Below are positions 33,580 to 43,546 of a stretch of 64,000 bases of DNA, piece after piece (position 1 is the first letter of the stretch; each line of letters opens with the position of its first letter). The stretch covers positions 1-64,000 of the IMG/VR virus record IMGVR_UViG_3300014050_000006. One strand, 5' to 3'. The DNA comes from a virus. The position numbers and the translations under genes were made by a program. The notes beneath the pieces are model-generated. The model was given only the letters and a program-made list of their open reading frames with translations, made no database searches and had not been told where the DNA came from.

Positions 33580-35087
33580 TATTCGTTTATTTCTTTAATT
33601 TTATTAATAGTTTCTTGTATTTTTATATCTTTTAAATTTTGCAAATTTAAATGATCCATATTTTGAATATCTTCTATTGGAATATCTAATAGTGAACTTA
33701 ATAAGTCTAAATTAACAACTGCTGAAACGCTATATGGATCACTACTACTACTACTGCTGCTTGGACAATCTTTAATATTATATACATAATATTCATAATG
33801 AAAATTTCTGGGATATGGTCTAGTGACTATGCAGGGACAATCAACTGTTTTAGTACCAAGTGCTTGACATGGACCAAGTTCTGGAGTCCCTTCTGAATAA
33901 TGTGGTGGACATTGACTTGGATCTTCAACTATTGCAGAACATGGAGGTTCGATTGGATCGAATATATGAATATTCGTACACGAACCAAGAGTTTGATCAC
34001 GACATGGTGGATTCCAATTGCAAGCCCAAGTTGTTGATTTTCTGCAAACACCCTCATCTGGTACTGGTTCTGATGGTTGAGGTCTACATTCTGCGCATCT
34101 TTTGTCTCTATTACAAACAAGATAACAGAAACAACAACCATTCCTACATCTAGGATCAGGATGCCATTCACAATCATCACAACATTGTTCATTTTGCCTA
34201 CAAACATCACATGGAACTTTTCCACCAGGACAAGTATTACAATCAGGTGGTGGTGCGCTAGGTGGTGGTGGTGGAGGAGAAGGAGGAGGTGGAGGAGGTG
34301 AAGGAGAAGGACTTGGCGAAGGAGAAGGACTTGGCGAAGGAGAAGGACTTGGAGAAGGAGAAGGACTAGGTCCAGGAATCGATGAAGAACTAGATGAAGA
34401 ACTAGATGAAGAAGGAGGTGGAGGAGGTGGTGGAGGTGGTGGAGGAGGTGGTGGCGGTGGCGGGGGAGCTGGAGAAGGGGAGGGACCTGGAGATGATGAT
34501 GAAGAACTACCTGAAGAAGAAGAAGAAGAAGAAGAACTGCCTGAAGAAGAGCTACTTGATGAAGAAGATTTATCGCAACTCCAACATGGAATTCCAATTC
34601 CAAGATTAATTTTATTTAAAGTATAACCCAATGGACATGTTACTTCTATTGAAAAAAATCCAAAATCTTCACATTTTAAACTTGATGAAGATGATGAAGA
34701 TAATGGATCACATTTATAACAATTTAAATCGTTGATTCTTATAGGAGTAATTTGAAAATTAGTTCCACAATTAATATTTGGATCAGAAGAATAAAAATAA
34801 TCTTCACAGGTTGGTTTAACTGGTAAATCCCAAACGTATATATTAATGAAACTAGTTGAAACTCTATTTTCTCTATCATAAAAATAAATATATTGAGGAT
34901 GCCAGCCTAATTGAGGAATATATCCTGTTATACGATTATCCTTAGTTAATCCAAGAGTATTATGAGATAATATACTATTTGTATATATAAAATCCCCAAA
35001 ACTTTGTACTTGATAATCTATATAATAATTAGAATAAGTACTTATTACATCATTTTTACTATATAGAATATCATCTAAACTTTTCAT
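33579..35087 (-). CDS. Virion protein with Ser/Pro stalk and Cys-rich domain
   Basis: In the 502-residue protein, residues 1-170 are globular. Residues about 174-282 are almost only Ser and Pro (runs of Ser, an 18-residue Pro run and SP repeats). Residues about 283-420 hold roughly 25 cysteines in CxxC-like clusters, and 443-502 form a short domain ending in helices. The last part (YSVSAVVNLDLLSSLL) is nearly identical to the C-terminus of the protein at 45506-48826. The design is a rigid stalk carrying a disulfide- or metal-stabilised knob. A weak promoter (TAAACA, 17 nt, TATAAT) ends 6 nt before the ATG. Confidence 0.65.
   Translation of the reverse strand: MKSLDDILYSKNDVISTYSNYYIDYQVQSFGDFIYTNSILSHNTLGLTKDNRITGYIPQLGWHPQYIYFYDRENRVSTSFINIYVWDLPVKPTCEDYFYSSDPNINCGTNFQITPIRINDLNCYKCDPLSSSSSSSLKCEDFGFFSIEVTCPLGYTLNKINLGIGIPCWSCDKSSSSSSSSSGSSSSSSSSSGSSSSSSPGPSPSPAPPPPPPPPPPPPPPPPPPSSSSSSSSSSSIPGPSPSPSPSPSPSPSPSPSPSPSPSPPPPPPSPPPPPPSAPPPDCNTCPGGKVPCDVCRQNEQCCDDCEWHPDPRCRNGCCFCYLVCNRDKRCAECRPQPSEPVPDEGVCRKSTTWACNWNPPCRDQTLGSCTNIHIFDPIEPPCSAIVEDPSQCPPHYSEGTPELGPCQALGTKTVDCPCIVTRPYPRNFHYEYYVYNIKDCPSSSSSSSDPYSVSAVVNLDLLSSLLDIPIEDIQNMDHLNLQNLKDIKIQETINKIKEINE
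33600..33735 (-). repeat. C-terminal coding repeat, copy 1
   Basis: This segment encodes the C-terminal helical domain of the 502-residue protein and is closely similar at the DNA level to 45540-45672. In the best 44 bp (33685-33728) only two bases differ. It indicates recent duplication or recombination between two virion genes. Confidence 0.75.
34242..34568. repeat. Polypurine (+)/polypyrimidine (-) Ser/Pro-coding tract
   Basis: About 330 bp of almost pure G/A on the + strand with repeated GGA, GGT and GAA units, G-rich against an AT-rich genome. It encodes the Ser/Pro stalk on the minus strand. G runs of 3-5 occur near 34460-34485. Confidence 0.85.
34303..34374. repeat. 18-bp tandem repeat, four units
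   Basis: Four consecutive 18-bp units beginning GGAGAAGGACT (34303, 34321, 34339, 34357). The first two are identical and the others differ by a few bases. Each encodes three Ser-Pro pairs on the minus strand. A natural site for length variation. Confidence 0.85.
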
Positions 35088-35093
35088 TAATAT

Positions 35094-35122
35094 ATTATAT
35101 TGTTTTTATGTCATTATGTTTA
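35094..35122 (-). promoter_or_regulatory. Weak sigma-70-like promoter of the Ser/Pro stalk gene
   Basis: On the minus strand, TAAACA (35122-35117), a 17-nt spacer and TATAAT (35099-35094). The -10 ends 6 nt before the ATG at 35087, the same geometry as the replication-gene promoters, but the -35 matches only four of six bases. Confidence 0.4.
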
Positions 35123-38100
35123 AGATAAATAATCATAATATCCTATTCTAAATCTATTAATTTCTTCGGTTATTATTTGTGTATCAGCTTTTTTCTCTGT
35201 TTCTGGTTCTCCACTAGCTACCCCAGTTCCACCACCATCAAGACCACTTGGTATTGGATCACAAGAAAAATTAAATACTTGATAATCTATAAAACCAGTT
35301 CCACAAACTATTCCACTACCAGTAGGATTTCGAAGACACATTGTTGTTCCAGTTCCAGATTTTAAATTTCCACTAGATAATTGATTTAATAGATCTTCTA
35401 AATTTTCTTCTTTTTCTACTTTTTTATTTTCTAATTCAGATGAAATTGGTATTTCTCTTGTTGCAGTATATTTTACATTTTCAAGTGAGTCATATGGGAT
35501 ATTTGTTGGTGCACTTGAATTTGGACTTTTAATATAAGTATTAATCGGTTGTAAATTTTGAGAGTTTGTAATTCCTGTCCAATTTATATAATCATCTGAA
35601 ATCTCAAGTTTAATAATTTTAGGCACAAGATAATTGTAAAATTGTAATCTAGATTCTAAATTTAATTTTATGTCATGACTACCAAATTTTCCACTTCTTA
35701 ATGAAATTAAATTAATAATACTGTTTCCGCTTTCATCAAATCCACCATCTATTCCAGTTAATAATGGTCCATATTCATATTGTATATTTTTATTATATTT
35801 TAATGGTTTCCAACTATATAAACCAGAAGATGCAAATTTATAATTAATATTATCAATTAAATCTTGTTTTGTTCTAAAATAATTATATCCAGTTATTTTT
35901 GTAGAATAAATAAATTCTGTAGTATATTCTTTCACAGGTGGTCTAACGCCATACAATGATGTAATTACTTTTTCATAATCAAATGGATATTGTTTAAATA
36001 TTATTTTATCTCCATCATAAAAACTATTCACAGCAATTTGACCAGAATAATAATTAAAATTATATTTTAATTTAACATTTAATGGGTTTAAATCATCTAA
36101 GAAAAATACTCCAGAATAAATTGAATCTCCACTATTAGGAGTTGGAGGAAGGCTTAAATTAAAATTAATTGCTCCAACTAAATCTTGTCCACAATTATCT
36201 TTACAATAACAACACAAAGTATTTAAATTTTCATCTATTGCAACTCTATATGTATTTACGCTTGGAGATGGATAGAAATTTAAGTATTCAGAAAAAATAA
36301 CTGGTGGTAAATATTTTTTTGGTATATCTATATAAGTCTCATTGGCCTTTAGTCTTTTTTGAGCTTCTTGACAAATTGTGCAAAATGCAGTACTACATGC
36401 CGCAGCTTTACCTTTAACAACAGTAATCGTTGGAATACAAATACTTGAATATTTTCCACTTATTTCTTTATAAAATAAAGATGGACTATCTACTGTACCA
36501 CTAAGAGATCTTTCAAAATCAATATTAAATGCTAAAGGATTTTCATTATTTAAATTATTAAATCCAGATCCAGAAATCAATTCTTTTGGACCCATTTCAT
36601 ATGTTGCCCAAATTTTATCTTGATTTTCTATATAAATTTCTTTTAATTTTTCTCCTGTTATAAAATTAACTTCTAAAGAAAGTAAATGAATATTTTGATT
36701 TTTGCCATTTAAACTATTCTCTGTATATAAGAAATCATTTTCATTTCCAGAAAGTATAGTTGTATAAATTCCAGGTTCTAGGAAATATAAAAATCCAGTC
36801 TGTGTACCAGTTATATAATTTCCATTTTGTAAATATTTATTATTACTATTAAATATTGAAAAGTTATATTCACCTAAATTATAAGTTAAATTATCATTTA
36901 TACTTTTGTATTGAAACAAACATGGAAGAGCTATATTTTTATTATTAGACAATAATGGTGGATCAATTATAACTTTATTTTTTATAAATTTATATTTATC
37001 ATTGATAGAAGAACTTGTGTTAGCGTAATACGAACTATCATAATTTATAAAATTATCTACTTTAAAGTTTTGTAATATTCTTTTTTGAGAAAGATATTCG
37101 TTAATATTATCTATAATTCCAATTGGTTTTGTTTGATCTAAAATTTCTATATTCAATATAGTAGGATTTTTTGGTATATTTTGAAAATATCCTGTTCGTA
37201 AAATAACAGAATTTAATTCAATATCGCAATCTTCTATATTATCTTCCTCAAAACCATAAAGATTAAGATCTAATAAAAGAATATGCTGTTCTCCACTTGG
37301 TGGTAAAAATTGTTGATAATAAGTATCAATTGAATTTTGTCTATATGTCTTAGGTTTATAATTAATATAATTATTTTTATCAAATGCAATTTCTGTATCA
37401 ACTTTTGGTAAACCAAATAAACCAGTATTATATTCATAAGGTTCTTTTCCAAGAAATAATCCAGTATAAATTTCTCCTAAATATCCTCTCAATGGTATGA
37501 AAGAAATATCATTTAATATATTATAACCATTTAAATTAACATAAGCAGCACCAGAAACAGGAAGATTAATATATTTTTCTATATATTGATTTCTATTAAG
37601 TTGACCAGTTATATAATTAAATATTCCTGTATCAAAAAATGGCTTTAATCTTTTATTAGTTGTTTGTATTCCATTCAGTAAAAATAAACTAGTATTAAAT
37701 TCAAATTTACTTTGATCATTTTCTTCTGAAAAAAAAGATATTTGTCCGTAACTATTATCACCCCATCCTGTTATAGTACCATTTTTTAACAAAACTACAC
37801 TGAAATTACCTCCAGCGCTAATTCCACTAGCATTATTTCCTATATTTTCTGGAACATTAATTTGCCCAGTATGATTATATCCCCATCCAGTGACTCTTCC
37901 ATTATTTAATAAAGCTAATGAATGATAAATGCCAGCGCTTATTCCAGTAGCATCATTTCCTATACCAGAAGGAATAGTAATTTGGCCAAGGGTATTATCT
38001 CCCCATCCAGTAACTCTTCCATCGTTTAATAATGCTAGACTAAAATTACCTCCAGCACTTACATCAACAGCATTATTTCCTATATCTATCGGAACATTAG

Positions 38101-38554
38101 TTTGATTAAAAGTATTATCTCCCCAAGCAACAATACTGCCATCATTTAATAATGCAAGAGAATGCCTATATCCAGCACTTATTTTTGTAGCATTATTAAT
38201 TATGCTAATTGGAATATCAATTTGTCCAGAATTATTATATCCAAATCCAGTAACATTTCCATTATTTAATATAATTAAAGAATGTCCATATCCAGCATCT
38301 ATTTTAATTCCACTTGTATTTGTTGGTATATTTATTTGACCATAATCACTGAATCCCCATCCAGTAACTGTTCCATTTTTTAATAATCCAAGATTATGAT
38401 TAAATCCAGCAGAAATTCCAGTTACTTGAACTAATTTTAATGCATCATATATTTGATTATAAGTGTCATCTCCCCATCCAGTTATCTTATTAGTATTTAA
38501 TAATGCTAATGTATGACGAAGTCCTGCACTTATTGATTTTACATTAGTTATCAT
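35120..38554 (-). CDS. Large virion protein with N-terminal RCC1-type repeats
   Basis: The 1144-residue protein opens with seven repeats of about 40 residues (1-275), each with the SAGxxHSLALLxxGxVTGWGxNxxGQ pattern of RCC1 repeats, which fold as a beta-propeller. The remaining 870 residues are beta-rich with Thr-Gly turns and contain a Cys-rich stretch near the middle (CSTAFCTICQEAQ, then CCYCKDNCGQD). RCC1-like propellers mediate protein or glycan contacts, so a receptor-binding or fibre role is likely. It overlaps the next upstream gene by 1 nt. Confidence 0.75.
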   Translation of the reverse strand: MITNVKSISAGLRHTLALLNTNKITGWGDDTYNQIYDALKLVQVTGISAGFNHNLGLLKNGTVTGWGFSDYGQINIPTNTSGIKIDAGYGHSLIILNNGNVTGFGYNNSGQIDIPISIINNATKISAGYRHSLALLNDGSIVAWGDNTFNQTNVPIDIGNNAVDVSAGGNFSLALLNDGRVTGWGDNTLGQITIPSGIGNDATGISAGIYHSLALLNNGRVTGWGYNHTGQINVPENIGNNASGISAGGNFSVVLLKNGTITGWGDNSYGQISFFSEENDQSKFEFNTSLFLLNGIQTTNKRLKPFFDTGIFNYITGQLNRNQYIEKYINLPVSGAAYVNLNGYNILNDISFIPLRGYLGEIYTGLFLGKEPYEYNTGLFGLPKVDTEIAFDKNNYINYKPKTYRQNSIDTYYQQFLPPSGEQHILLLDLNLYGFEEDNIEDCDIELNSVILRTGYFQNIPKNPTILNIEILDQTKPIGIIDNINEYLSQKRILQNFKVDNFINYDSSYYANTSSSINDKYKFIKNKVIIDPPLLSNNKNIALPCLFQYKSINDNLTYNLGEYNFSIFNSNNKYLQNGNYITGTQTGFLYFLEPGIYTTILSGNENDFLYTENSLNGKNQNIHLLSLEVNFITGEKLKEIYIENQDKIWATYEMGPKELISGSGFNNLNNENPLAFNIDFERSLSGTVDSPSLFYKEISGKYSSICIPTITVVKGKAAACSTAFCTICQEAQKRLKANETYIDIPKKYLPPVIFSEYLNFYPSPSVNTYRVAIDENLNTLCCYCKDNCGQDLVGAINFNLSLPPTPNSGDSIYSGVFFLDDLNPLNVKLKYNFNYYSGQIAVNSFYDGDKIIFKQYPFDYEKVITSLYGVRPPVKEYTTEFIYSTKITGYNYFRTKQDLIDNINYKFASSGLYSWKPLKYNKNIQYEYGPLLTGIDGGFDESGNSIINLISLRSGKFGSHDIKLNLESRLQFYNYLVPKIIKLEISDDYINWTGITNSQNLQPINTYIKSPNSSAPTNIPYDSLENVKYTATREIPISSELENKKVEKEENLEDLLNQLSSGNLKSGTGTTMCLRNPTGSGIVCGTGFIDYQVFNFSCDPIPSGLDGGGTGVASGEPETEKKADTQIITEEINRFRIGYYDYLS
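37735..38545 (-). repeat. Seven tandem RCC1-coding repeats
   Basis: Seven imperfect units of about 120 bp, recognisable on the + strand by a recurring CCCCATCCAGT-like core (the Thr-Gly-Trp-Gly codons) and by TTTAATAAT-like segments between cores. They encode the propeller blades of the 1144-residue protein. Confidence 0.8.
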
Positions 38555-39915
38555 TATATTTTCCTTTGTATAGTATATGAAGTATCAGTATAAAAACTTT
38601 TTTCATATTTTATATTAGATATTTTATCAAAAGATATAAAATCATTAGTTTTTATATCTCCACTAGTTATAGTCAATAATGGATTACTAAAATTATTATT
38701 TATAATTTTTAATGGATTATAATAAATTTCTAAAACTCCACTATAAATATTTCCTTCGCCAGTAGTTAAATTTATTTTTTCGACACAGCCTTCACAACCA
38801 GAAAGTTGATATCCATGTTGATAATAACTTTTAAGATTTGAATCAAAATTATCTAAACTTCCAGAGTCTTGAAATGAAAGATCTCCAATTAAATAGTACA
38901 GAGTATGAAGATTAGACCAATCATTTGAATAGATTGGATTTTTTGTATATCTTAATTCATTTCCAAAATAATTTAATATAAAATTTGAATCAATTAAAGC
39001 TCCATTACCACCTGTTGATTTGATTAAATTAATAGTTAAAGTATCTTTTCTTCTATATAAAGAAGAACTGAATGAAGTATTATTACCTGGAGTAGATATT
39101 ATTCCATAAATTCCAGTAGTTAATAATGCATAAGAATTTCCCGTTGGTAAAAATTTTCCATCTAAAAGATTATCTGGAAGATAATATTTATTTCCATCAT
39201 GATATGCGCCAAAGCAAAAAAGTTTTATATTGTGTTTTAAATAATATTCAGTTGAAGTTAATTTAATTGGCGCACCAAAAAATTCTCCACTTTCGTTACC
39301 ATAATAAAGAGTATTTGTTTCTTTATAAGATTTTGGTATAGAAACAGTAACGTATCTATCAACTCCAGCTGTACCACTTATCGATACATATTTTTCTAAT
39401 TTTTTGTTACCATATTCATCAATATAAATATTTAATGGATTGCCACTGTTTGAAATTCCTGTTTGAACAAATTGATATGTTTTGCCTTTTTCAAAATAAA
39501 GATTTGGCGCTTCAAGATTATTAATATAATAACAATGATAATCTTTTATTATCGCTTCATCTCCAACTTTAATTATAGATGTATTAGTTATTTGAGGATA
39601 TATAATAGAATTTTCTGGTATTGGATAATCATCTGCATTTATTGAGAAATCATCTTTTATCCATGTATTATTATCCATTACAATTCCACTATAATTTCCT
39701 CCAGTTGTACCTTGATAGAATATGGTTATTGATTCATAACTAAAAGCTGCAAATTGATTTGGATCAAATACATAACTAATTTTATTAATTGGCGATGATT
39801 TAAATAAATAATATCCATTAGCTGTTTTTAATCCAGTTAAACTAGATCCCAGATCATAATTTACATTAGATATATTTTTATACCCAACATTTACATTATA
39901 GATTTTATCTACCAT
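38554..39915 (-). CDS. Virion protein with cupredoxin-like domain
   Basis: The 453-residue protein has, at about 120-215, the order of cupredoxin-like domains often found in phage tail proteins: a NLYFEKGKTYQFVQTG strand, SGNPLNIYID, a RYVTVSIP strand and TLYYGNESGEFFGAPI. The usual copper-binding His and Cys residues are absent, so the fold would be purely structural. The rest is Thr-Gly-rich beta structure. A TATAGTGTAAT element with a 22-nt leader and AAGGAAA ribosome-binding site precedes it. Probably a tail or fibre protein. Confidence 0.5.
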   Translation of the reverse strand: MVDKIYNVNVGYKNISNVNYDLGSSLTGLKTANGYYLFKSSPINKISYVFDPNQFAAFSYESITIFYQGTTGGNYSGIVMDNNTWIKDDFSINADDYPIPENSIIYPQITNTSIIKVGDEAIIKDYHCYYINNLEAPNLYFEKGKTYQFVQTGISNSGNPLNIYIDEYGNKKLEKYVSISGTAGVDRYVTVSIPKSYKETNTLYYGNESGEFFGAPIKLTSTEYYLKHNIKLFCFGAYHDGNKYYLPDNLLDGKFLPTGNSYALLTTGIYGIISTPGNNTSFSSSLYRRKDTLTINLIKSTGGNGALIDSNFILNYFGNELRYTKNPIYSNDWSNLHTLYYLIGDLSFQDSGSLDNFDSNLKSYYQHGYQLSGCEGCVEKINLTTGEGNIYSGVLEIYYNPLKIINNNFSNPLLTITSGDIKTNDFISFDKISNIKYEKSFYTDTSYTIQRKI

Positions 39916-39937
39916 TTTCCTTGTTCCTATTAATAAA

Positions 39938-39945
39938 TTACACTA
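39938..39945 (-). promoter_or_regulatory. Late-type element TATAGTGTAAT before the 453-aa gene
   Basis: The octamer TAGTGTAA starts at the TAG stop codon of the upstream 1125-residue gene and is followed by exactly 22 nt (with AAGGAAA) to the ATG at 39915. Spacing and leader end are the same as at 32749-32756. Confidence 0.4.
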
Positions 39946-42900
39946 TAAATTAAGATCAGCACAAACAGTGTTTTTTACTAAATTATATAAAGCAAGATGT
40001 TCTTCATTAGATAATACTTTAGAAAAAGCCCCTGCAAAACTATAATATCCTTGACTTTTTGTACCATCATTATTTATAAAGTCTGTAGTTCCGTTTATAA
40101 AACCACTATGCATATCACATGGATAACCTAAATAACCAGTATAACATAATACTGGCAAGTTAACTCCTCCAGAAGCTGTATTAACCAAATTATATCCATT
40201 TTTATAAATATTTAAAGAACCACTTCCAGAATATGAAGCAATTGGTAAATAATTTACATTATAAGAAATCATATCATATTGATTTGTTGTATTTAATATT
40301 GGAGAAGAAGTATAACTAATTGATTTATCATTTGGAGGATTCCATTGTCCACCATATTGAATTTCATTACTATAATAATAAGCATTTGGCTGTAACCAAA
40401 TTGATCTATCACTTCCAGCACGAGAAGATTGTAACCACCAAGCTCCAAAATTTTGTTTATCAGTTTTTGCTAACATTGAAATTGTAAAATTTCCATTGAA
40501 TAATGGCAAAACTGGATGAGATATTGTTGCTTTTCCACTACTTGACCATACATAATTTCCAACATATCCACTTCTTAAAAATATTCCACTTGATGTCCAA
40601 GAAGCTTGTCCACTATTTAATAGTGTTCCATCGTATCCAGTTTTTAATCCATAAATTTTTGTTCCTGCAACTGAATTGTATCCAGAATTTAATAAATAAA
40701 CATTAATAACATTATTCCATAAATTAAGATTTTTTAATCCAGTTATAAAACTATTTATTTTATTTTGAACTGAAAAGTCAGATATATTACTTCTAATAAA
40801 GTATTTTCTAGCATCTTTATCAAAATCAGCTAATCCTAATCTTTCTAATGGATTATATTTAATGAATCCTATATTAATAGGATAATTTACTTTATATATG
40901 TATTTTTTATTTGGATTATAACATATTAATTTTAAAGTTTTTTCGCAAATAACATCATTTTCTTTTATTTGAACTTTAACATTATATGTTCCTTCGTCTT
41001 GTAAATAGCCTTGGATATATTTTCCATTTGGATTATAATAAATATTATTTGGTAAATTAGATACAGATAGTATTTGTGGATTTCTTACTTTTATTACTTG
41101 AAAACTTTTTTGAATAGAGCTTGAATAATAATGATCCGTTTCGGGTTGATAAGCAGTAATAAAACCACTGCCAGTATTATTTATAATTAATTTATTTGAA
41201 CCAGAAATTGAAATAACTCCAGTATTAGAACTTGTATATTCTATACCAGACTCATTATGATTACTAGTACCATTTAAAGTATAGCTAAAACCAGAATTAT
41301 TATTAATATTAAAAACTGGAATATTTTCTAGATTTATCTGAGAATAAGCTTTATCTACTGTAAGTGATATTGTACCTGTAGCAGGATATAAAAAAGAAGA
41401 TTCACTTGCTATTCCAGTAAGAATAGTAGTACCAATTTCAACCGCTGTAATATTATTTTTATTAATTGAAAGTAAATTAGATCCATTATAATATTCTATA
41501 ACATTTCCTTGATCTGAAAATAAAGGTAATGTTAGATTCTCTTTATATCTTAAAAATAAAGGTGAAGGTAAATTAAAATTTTGTGTTGGATTTGGTAATG
41601 AAAAATTTTCTGTTGATAATGGATCTGAAGTTTGATTGTTTTTAAGAACTGTTAGATAACTTACTCCAGTTACTGGATTATAATTAACAGTACCTTGATT
41701 TATTCCAGTTATTATAACATTTCCAGTTTTATTTAAAAAAAGTCGAAAACCAGCAATTGATGCGATAGATTGATCACTAGTAGTATATTCTAATGTTTGA
41801 CCTTCGGGTGTACCTACAGGTAAATCAATTGTTGTATAAGGATATCCAGTTAAATAAGTATTGAAATTACTTGTACTTTGATTAGCTTTATTTATCGTTA
41901 TAAAAATACCAGTATTTGAATCTGCTGGTTCATAAATATTATTTCCATTTTGTTTAGCATAAATATATCCACTACCTGCATAAGTTATTGTAACATAACC
42001 ACTACCTGCATAATCGTAAATTAATGGTTTGACAGAATAATAAGAAACTTGAAGTCCAGCATCACTAGTAATTCCTGGATTAAATGGAGCGTCTCCATAA
42101 GTTTTATTTAAAGTTATATTTGGTACTATTAAATTTTGCTGTAAACCAGTAATATTTATATTTACAAATGTAGATTTTGGATTATAATTTCCACTTTTGG
42201 GAGCAGTAATAATTATATTTGCATTACCACGGTTTCCAACAATATGGACTAACCCATTTTGATCTACTGTTGCCACTCCAGTATTAGTTGTTGAATAAAT
42301 TAATTGATTATTTGTATCAACTGAAGCATTTAAATTAAAATCTGGACTATAAATACCTGTTGAAAATGCATAACTTGGTATAGAAATGTCTTGGTCGAAT
42401 AAGCTATAAATAATATTTAATTTTACTATAGTAGGATTAGTATAGCATATATTTGGGCTATCAGGGTTGGATAAAGTTTTTAAAATGCCTCCATGATTTC
42501 CTTTTGAATAACCTATTAAACCATAACTGCGTGCACCAGAAGGATTAGACATTTCTACTATATTATTAGTAATATTTAAATGGTTTGGACCAAGATTTAA
42601 AATACTATCATCAATAATAAGCCATTGAATTGGTTCATCAGGTATGTAATAAGGAGCAAATCCAGGTCTTTGATATGGTAATTTTCTTTTAAAATGAGTT
42701 GGTAATTGATATGTTTCTCCTATTTTTAAACGGATGGAACCCGATTGTCGATATTGAATAGGATATTCTCCAAAAGTTGATGTATAATAACCTGATAAAG
42801 GATCATAACCAACATAATCTCTATGATAACCATCAAACCGATACGTATATTGTTCTCCGTCTACAGGAAGAATATTTTTAGTTCTTGAAAGTATAATATT

Positions 42901-43320
42901 ATTAGTAATAAAATCATATTTTATCCCAGTTCTCAATTTATATTCATTTAATGAATCATTTCTTGTAGTATTTTCATTAAAACCATTAGGAAAACCAGTT
43001 AATGGATAAAGTTGCCATTCAAGAATTTTTTTATAATCGAAATATTTTTCTCCATCTAAATTAACTACCATTTTTGGTGGTACAAATTTTGAAGGATTAG
43101 GAAAATATCTATCTATAAATTGTTGTGGTAACTTTAATATACTAGCTATATTACTATCATTATAACGAAATTTTTTCCCCCAATAGTAAGTACTAAAATA
43201 AGAATTTAAATTTGGATGTGTGCGAAGATCATCATCAATTACAAGCCCACTTACATATTTCCATTTATCATAAGCAGAACTATTTCCTGTACGAATATAA
43301 GTAGTAATATAATCACCCAT
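39943..43320 (-). CDS. Fibre-type protein with Ig-like repeats and C-terminal LamG domain
   Basis: In the 1125-residue protein, the N-terminal 320 residues are Tyr/Pro-rich and globular. Residues about 325-830 contain repeated bacterial Ig-like (Big_2-type) units with the pattern of Thr-Tyr-Gly-Asp, GxATV/ISI and NY(N)P elements. The last 230 residues form a LamG/concanavalin A-like domain (NFTISMLAKTD, SRAGSDRSIWLQP, FAGAFSKVLSNEE). Such chains of Ig domains tipped with a lectin fold are typical of phage fibres and adhesins. The start lies 6 nt after the stop of a 49-residue gene. Confidence 0.7.
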   Translation of the reverse strand: MGDYITTYIRTGNSSAYDKWKYVSGLVIDDDLRTHPNLNSYFSTYYWGKKFRYNDSNIASILKLPQQFIDRYFPNPSKFVPPKMVVNLDGEKYFDYKKILEWQLYPLTGFPNGFNENTTRNDSLNEYKLRTGIKYDFITNNIILSRTKNILPVDGEQYTYRFDGYHRDYVGYDPLSGYYTSTFGEYPIQYRQSGSIRLKIGETYQLPTHFKRKLPYQRPGFAPYYIPDEPIQWLIIDDSILNLGPNHLNITNNIVEMSNPSGARSYGLIGYSKGNHGGILKTLSNPDSPNICYTNPTIVKLNIIYSLFDQDISIPSYAFSTGIYSPDFNLNASVDTNNQLIYSTTNTGVATVDQNGLVHIVGNRGNANIIITAPKSGNYNPKSTFVNINITGLQQNLIVPNITLNKTYGDAPFNPGITSDAGLQVSYYSVKPLIYDYAGSGYVTITYAGSGYIYAKQNGNNIYEPADSNTGIFITINKANQSTSNFNTYLTGYPYTTIDLPVGTPEGQTLEYTTSDQSIASIAGFRLFLNKTGNVIITGINQGTVNYNPVTGVSYLTVLKNNQTSDPLSTENFSLPNPTQNFNLPSPLFLRYKENLTLPLFSDQGNVIEYYNGSNLLSINKNNITAVEIGTTILTGIASESSFLYPATGTISLTVDKAYSQINLENIPVFNINNNSGFSYTLNGTSNHNESGIEYTSSNTGVISISGSNKLIINNTGSGFITAYQPETDHYYSSSIQKSFQVIKVRNPQILSVSNLPNNIYYNPNGKYIQGYLQDEGTYNVKVQIKENDVICEKTLKLICYNPNKKYIYKVNYPINIGFIKYNPLERLGLADFDKDARKYFIRSNISDFSVQNKINSFITGLKNLNLWNNVINVYLLNSGYNSVAGTKIYGLKTGYDGTLLNSGQASWTSSGIFLRSGYVGNYVWSSSGKATISHPVLPLFNGNFTISMLAKTDKQNFGAWWLQSSRAGSDRSIWLQPNAYYYSNEIQYGGQWNPPNDKSISYTSSPILNTTNQYDMISYNVNYLPIASYSGSGSLNIYKNGYNLVNTASGGVNLPVLCYTGYLGYPCDMHSGFINGTTDFINNDGTKSQGYYSFAGAFSKVLSNEEHLALYNLVKNTVCADLNL

Positions 43321-43326
43321 AAATCT

Positions 43327-43476
43327 TTACCCGTTATAAAATCCACTTACGATAGCATTTAAATCTATAAATATTTTATCATTACTACCCGTTGGTAATT
43401 TATATTCTAAACCAGTAATAAAAGATGGTAATCCATGACAAGATATATCATTAAATTCAAAATAATCATTACTCAT
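43327..43476 (-). CDS. Small 49-residue protein upstream of the Ig/LamG fibre gene
   Basis: An ATG at 43476 opens a 49-codon frame ending at TAA 43327-43329, filling most of the gap between two larger genes. An AAGG ribosome-binding site lies 7 nt upstream, and the stop is 6 nt before the next start. The peptide contains an ITGLEYKLPTG segment with the Thr-Gly style of the neighbouring virion proteins. This is a real-looking short gene; function unknown. Confidence 0.55.
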   Translation of the reverse strand: MSNDYFEFNDISCHGLPSFITGLEYKLPTGSNDKIFIDLNAIVSGFYNG

Positions 43477-43499
43477 ATTTTACCTTTATCCTTTAGTAT

Positions 43500-43517
43500 A
43501 GAATCTTTATAGATTCT
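43500..43517. terminator. 7-bp hairpin in the leader of the 49-residue gene
   Basis: AGAATCT and AGATTCT form a perfect 7-bp stem around TTAT, between the GTGTAA element (43525-43532) and the ribosome-binding site. No T run follows on either strand, so an mRNA-stabilising or regulatory hairpin fits better than a terminator. Confidence 0.35.
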
Positions 43518-43524
43518 AACTAAT

Positions 43525-43532
43525 TTACACTA
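43525..43532 (-). promoter_or_regulatory. Late-type element TAGTGTAA before the 49-residue gene
   Basis: On the minus strand the octamer lies 48 nt before the ATG at 43476, in the 70-bp intergenic gap. The leader carries a hairpin and an AAGG site. Confidence 0.35.
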
Positions 43533-43546
43533 GAATATGATATATT

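Noticed and set aside
33929-34603. 224-residue Leu/His-rich minus-strand frame overlapping the Ser/Pro gene
   Set aside because: It is a frame shadow of the Ser/Pro-coding repeats; low complexity and wholly inside a better-supported gene.
37735-38545. CRISPR-like regularly spaced repeats
   Set aside because: The periodicity is codon-phased within one open frame and encodes RCC1 blades; repeats are imperfect and not palindromic.
43500-43517. Intrinsic terminator after the 141-residue gene
   Set aside because: The stem is only 7 bp and is not followed by a T run in the transcribed direction; kept as a weak hairpin only.
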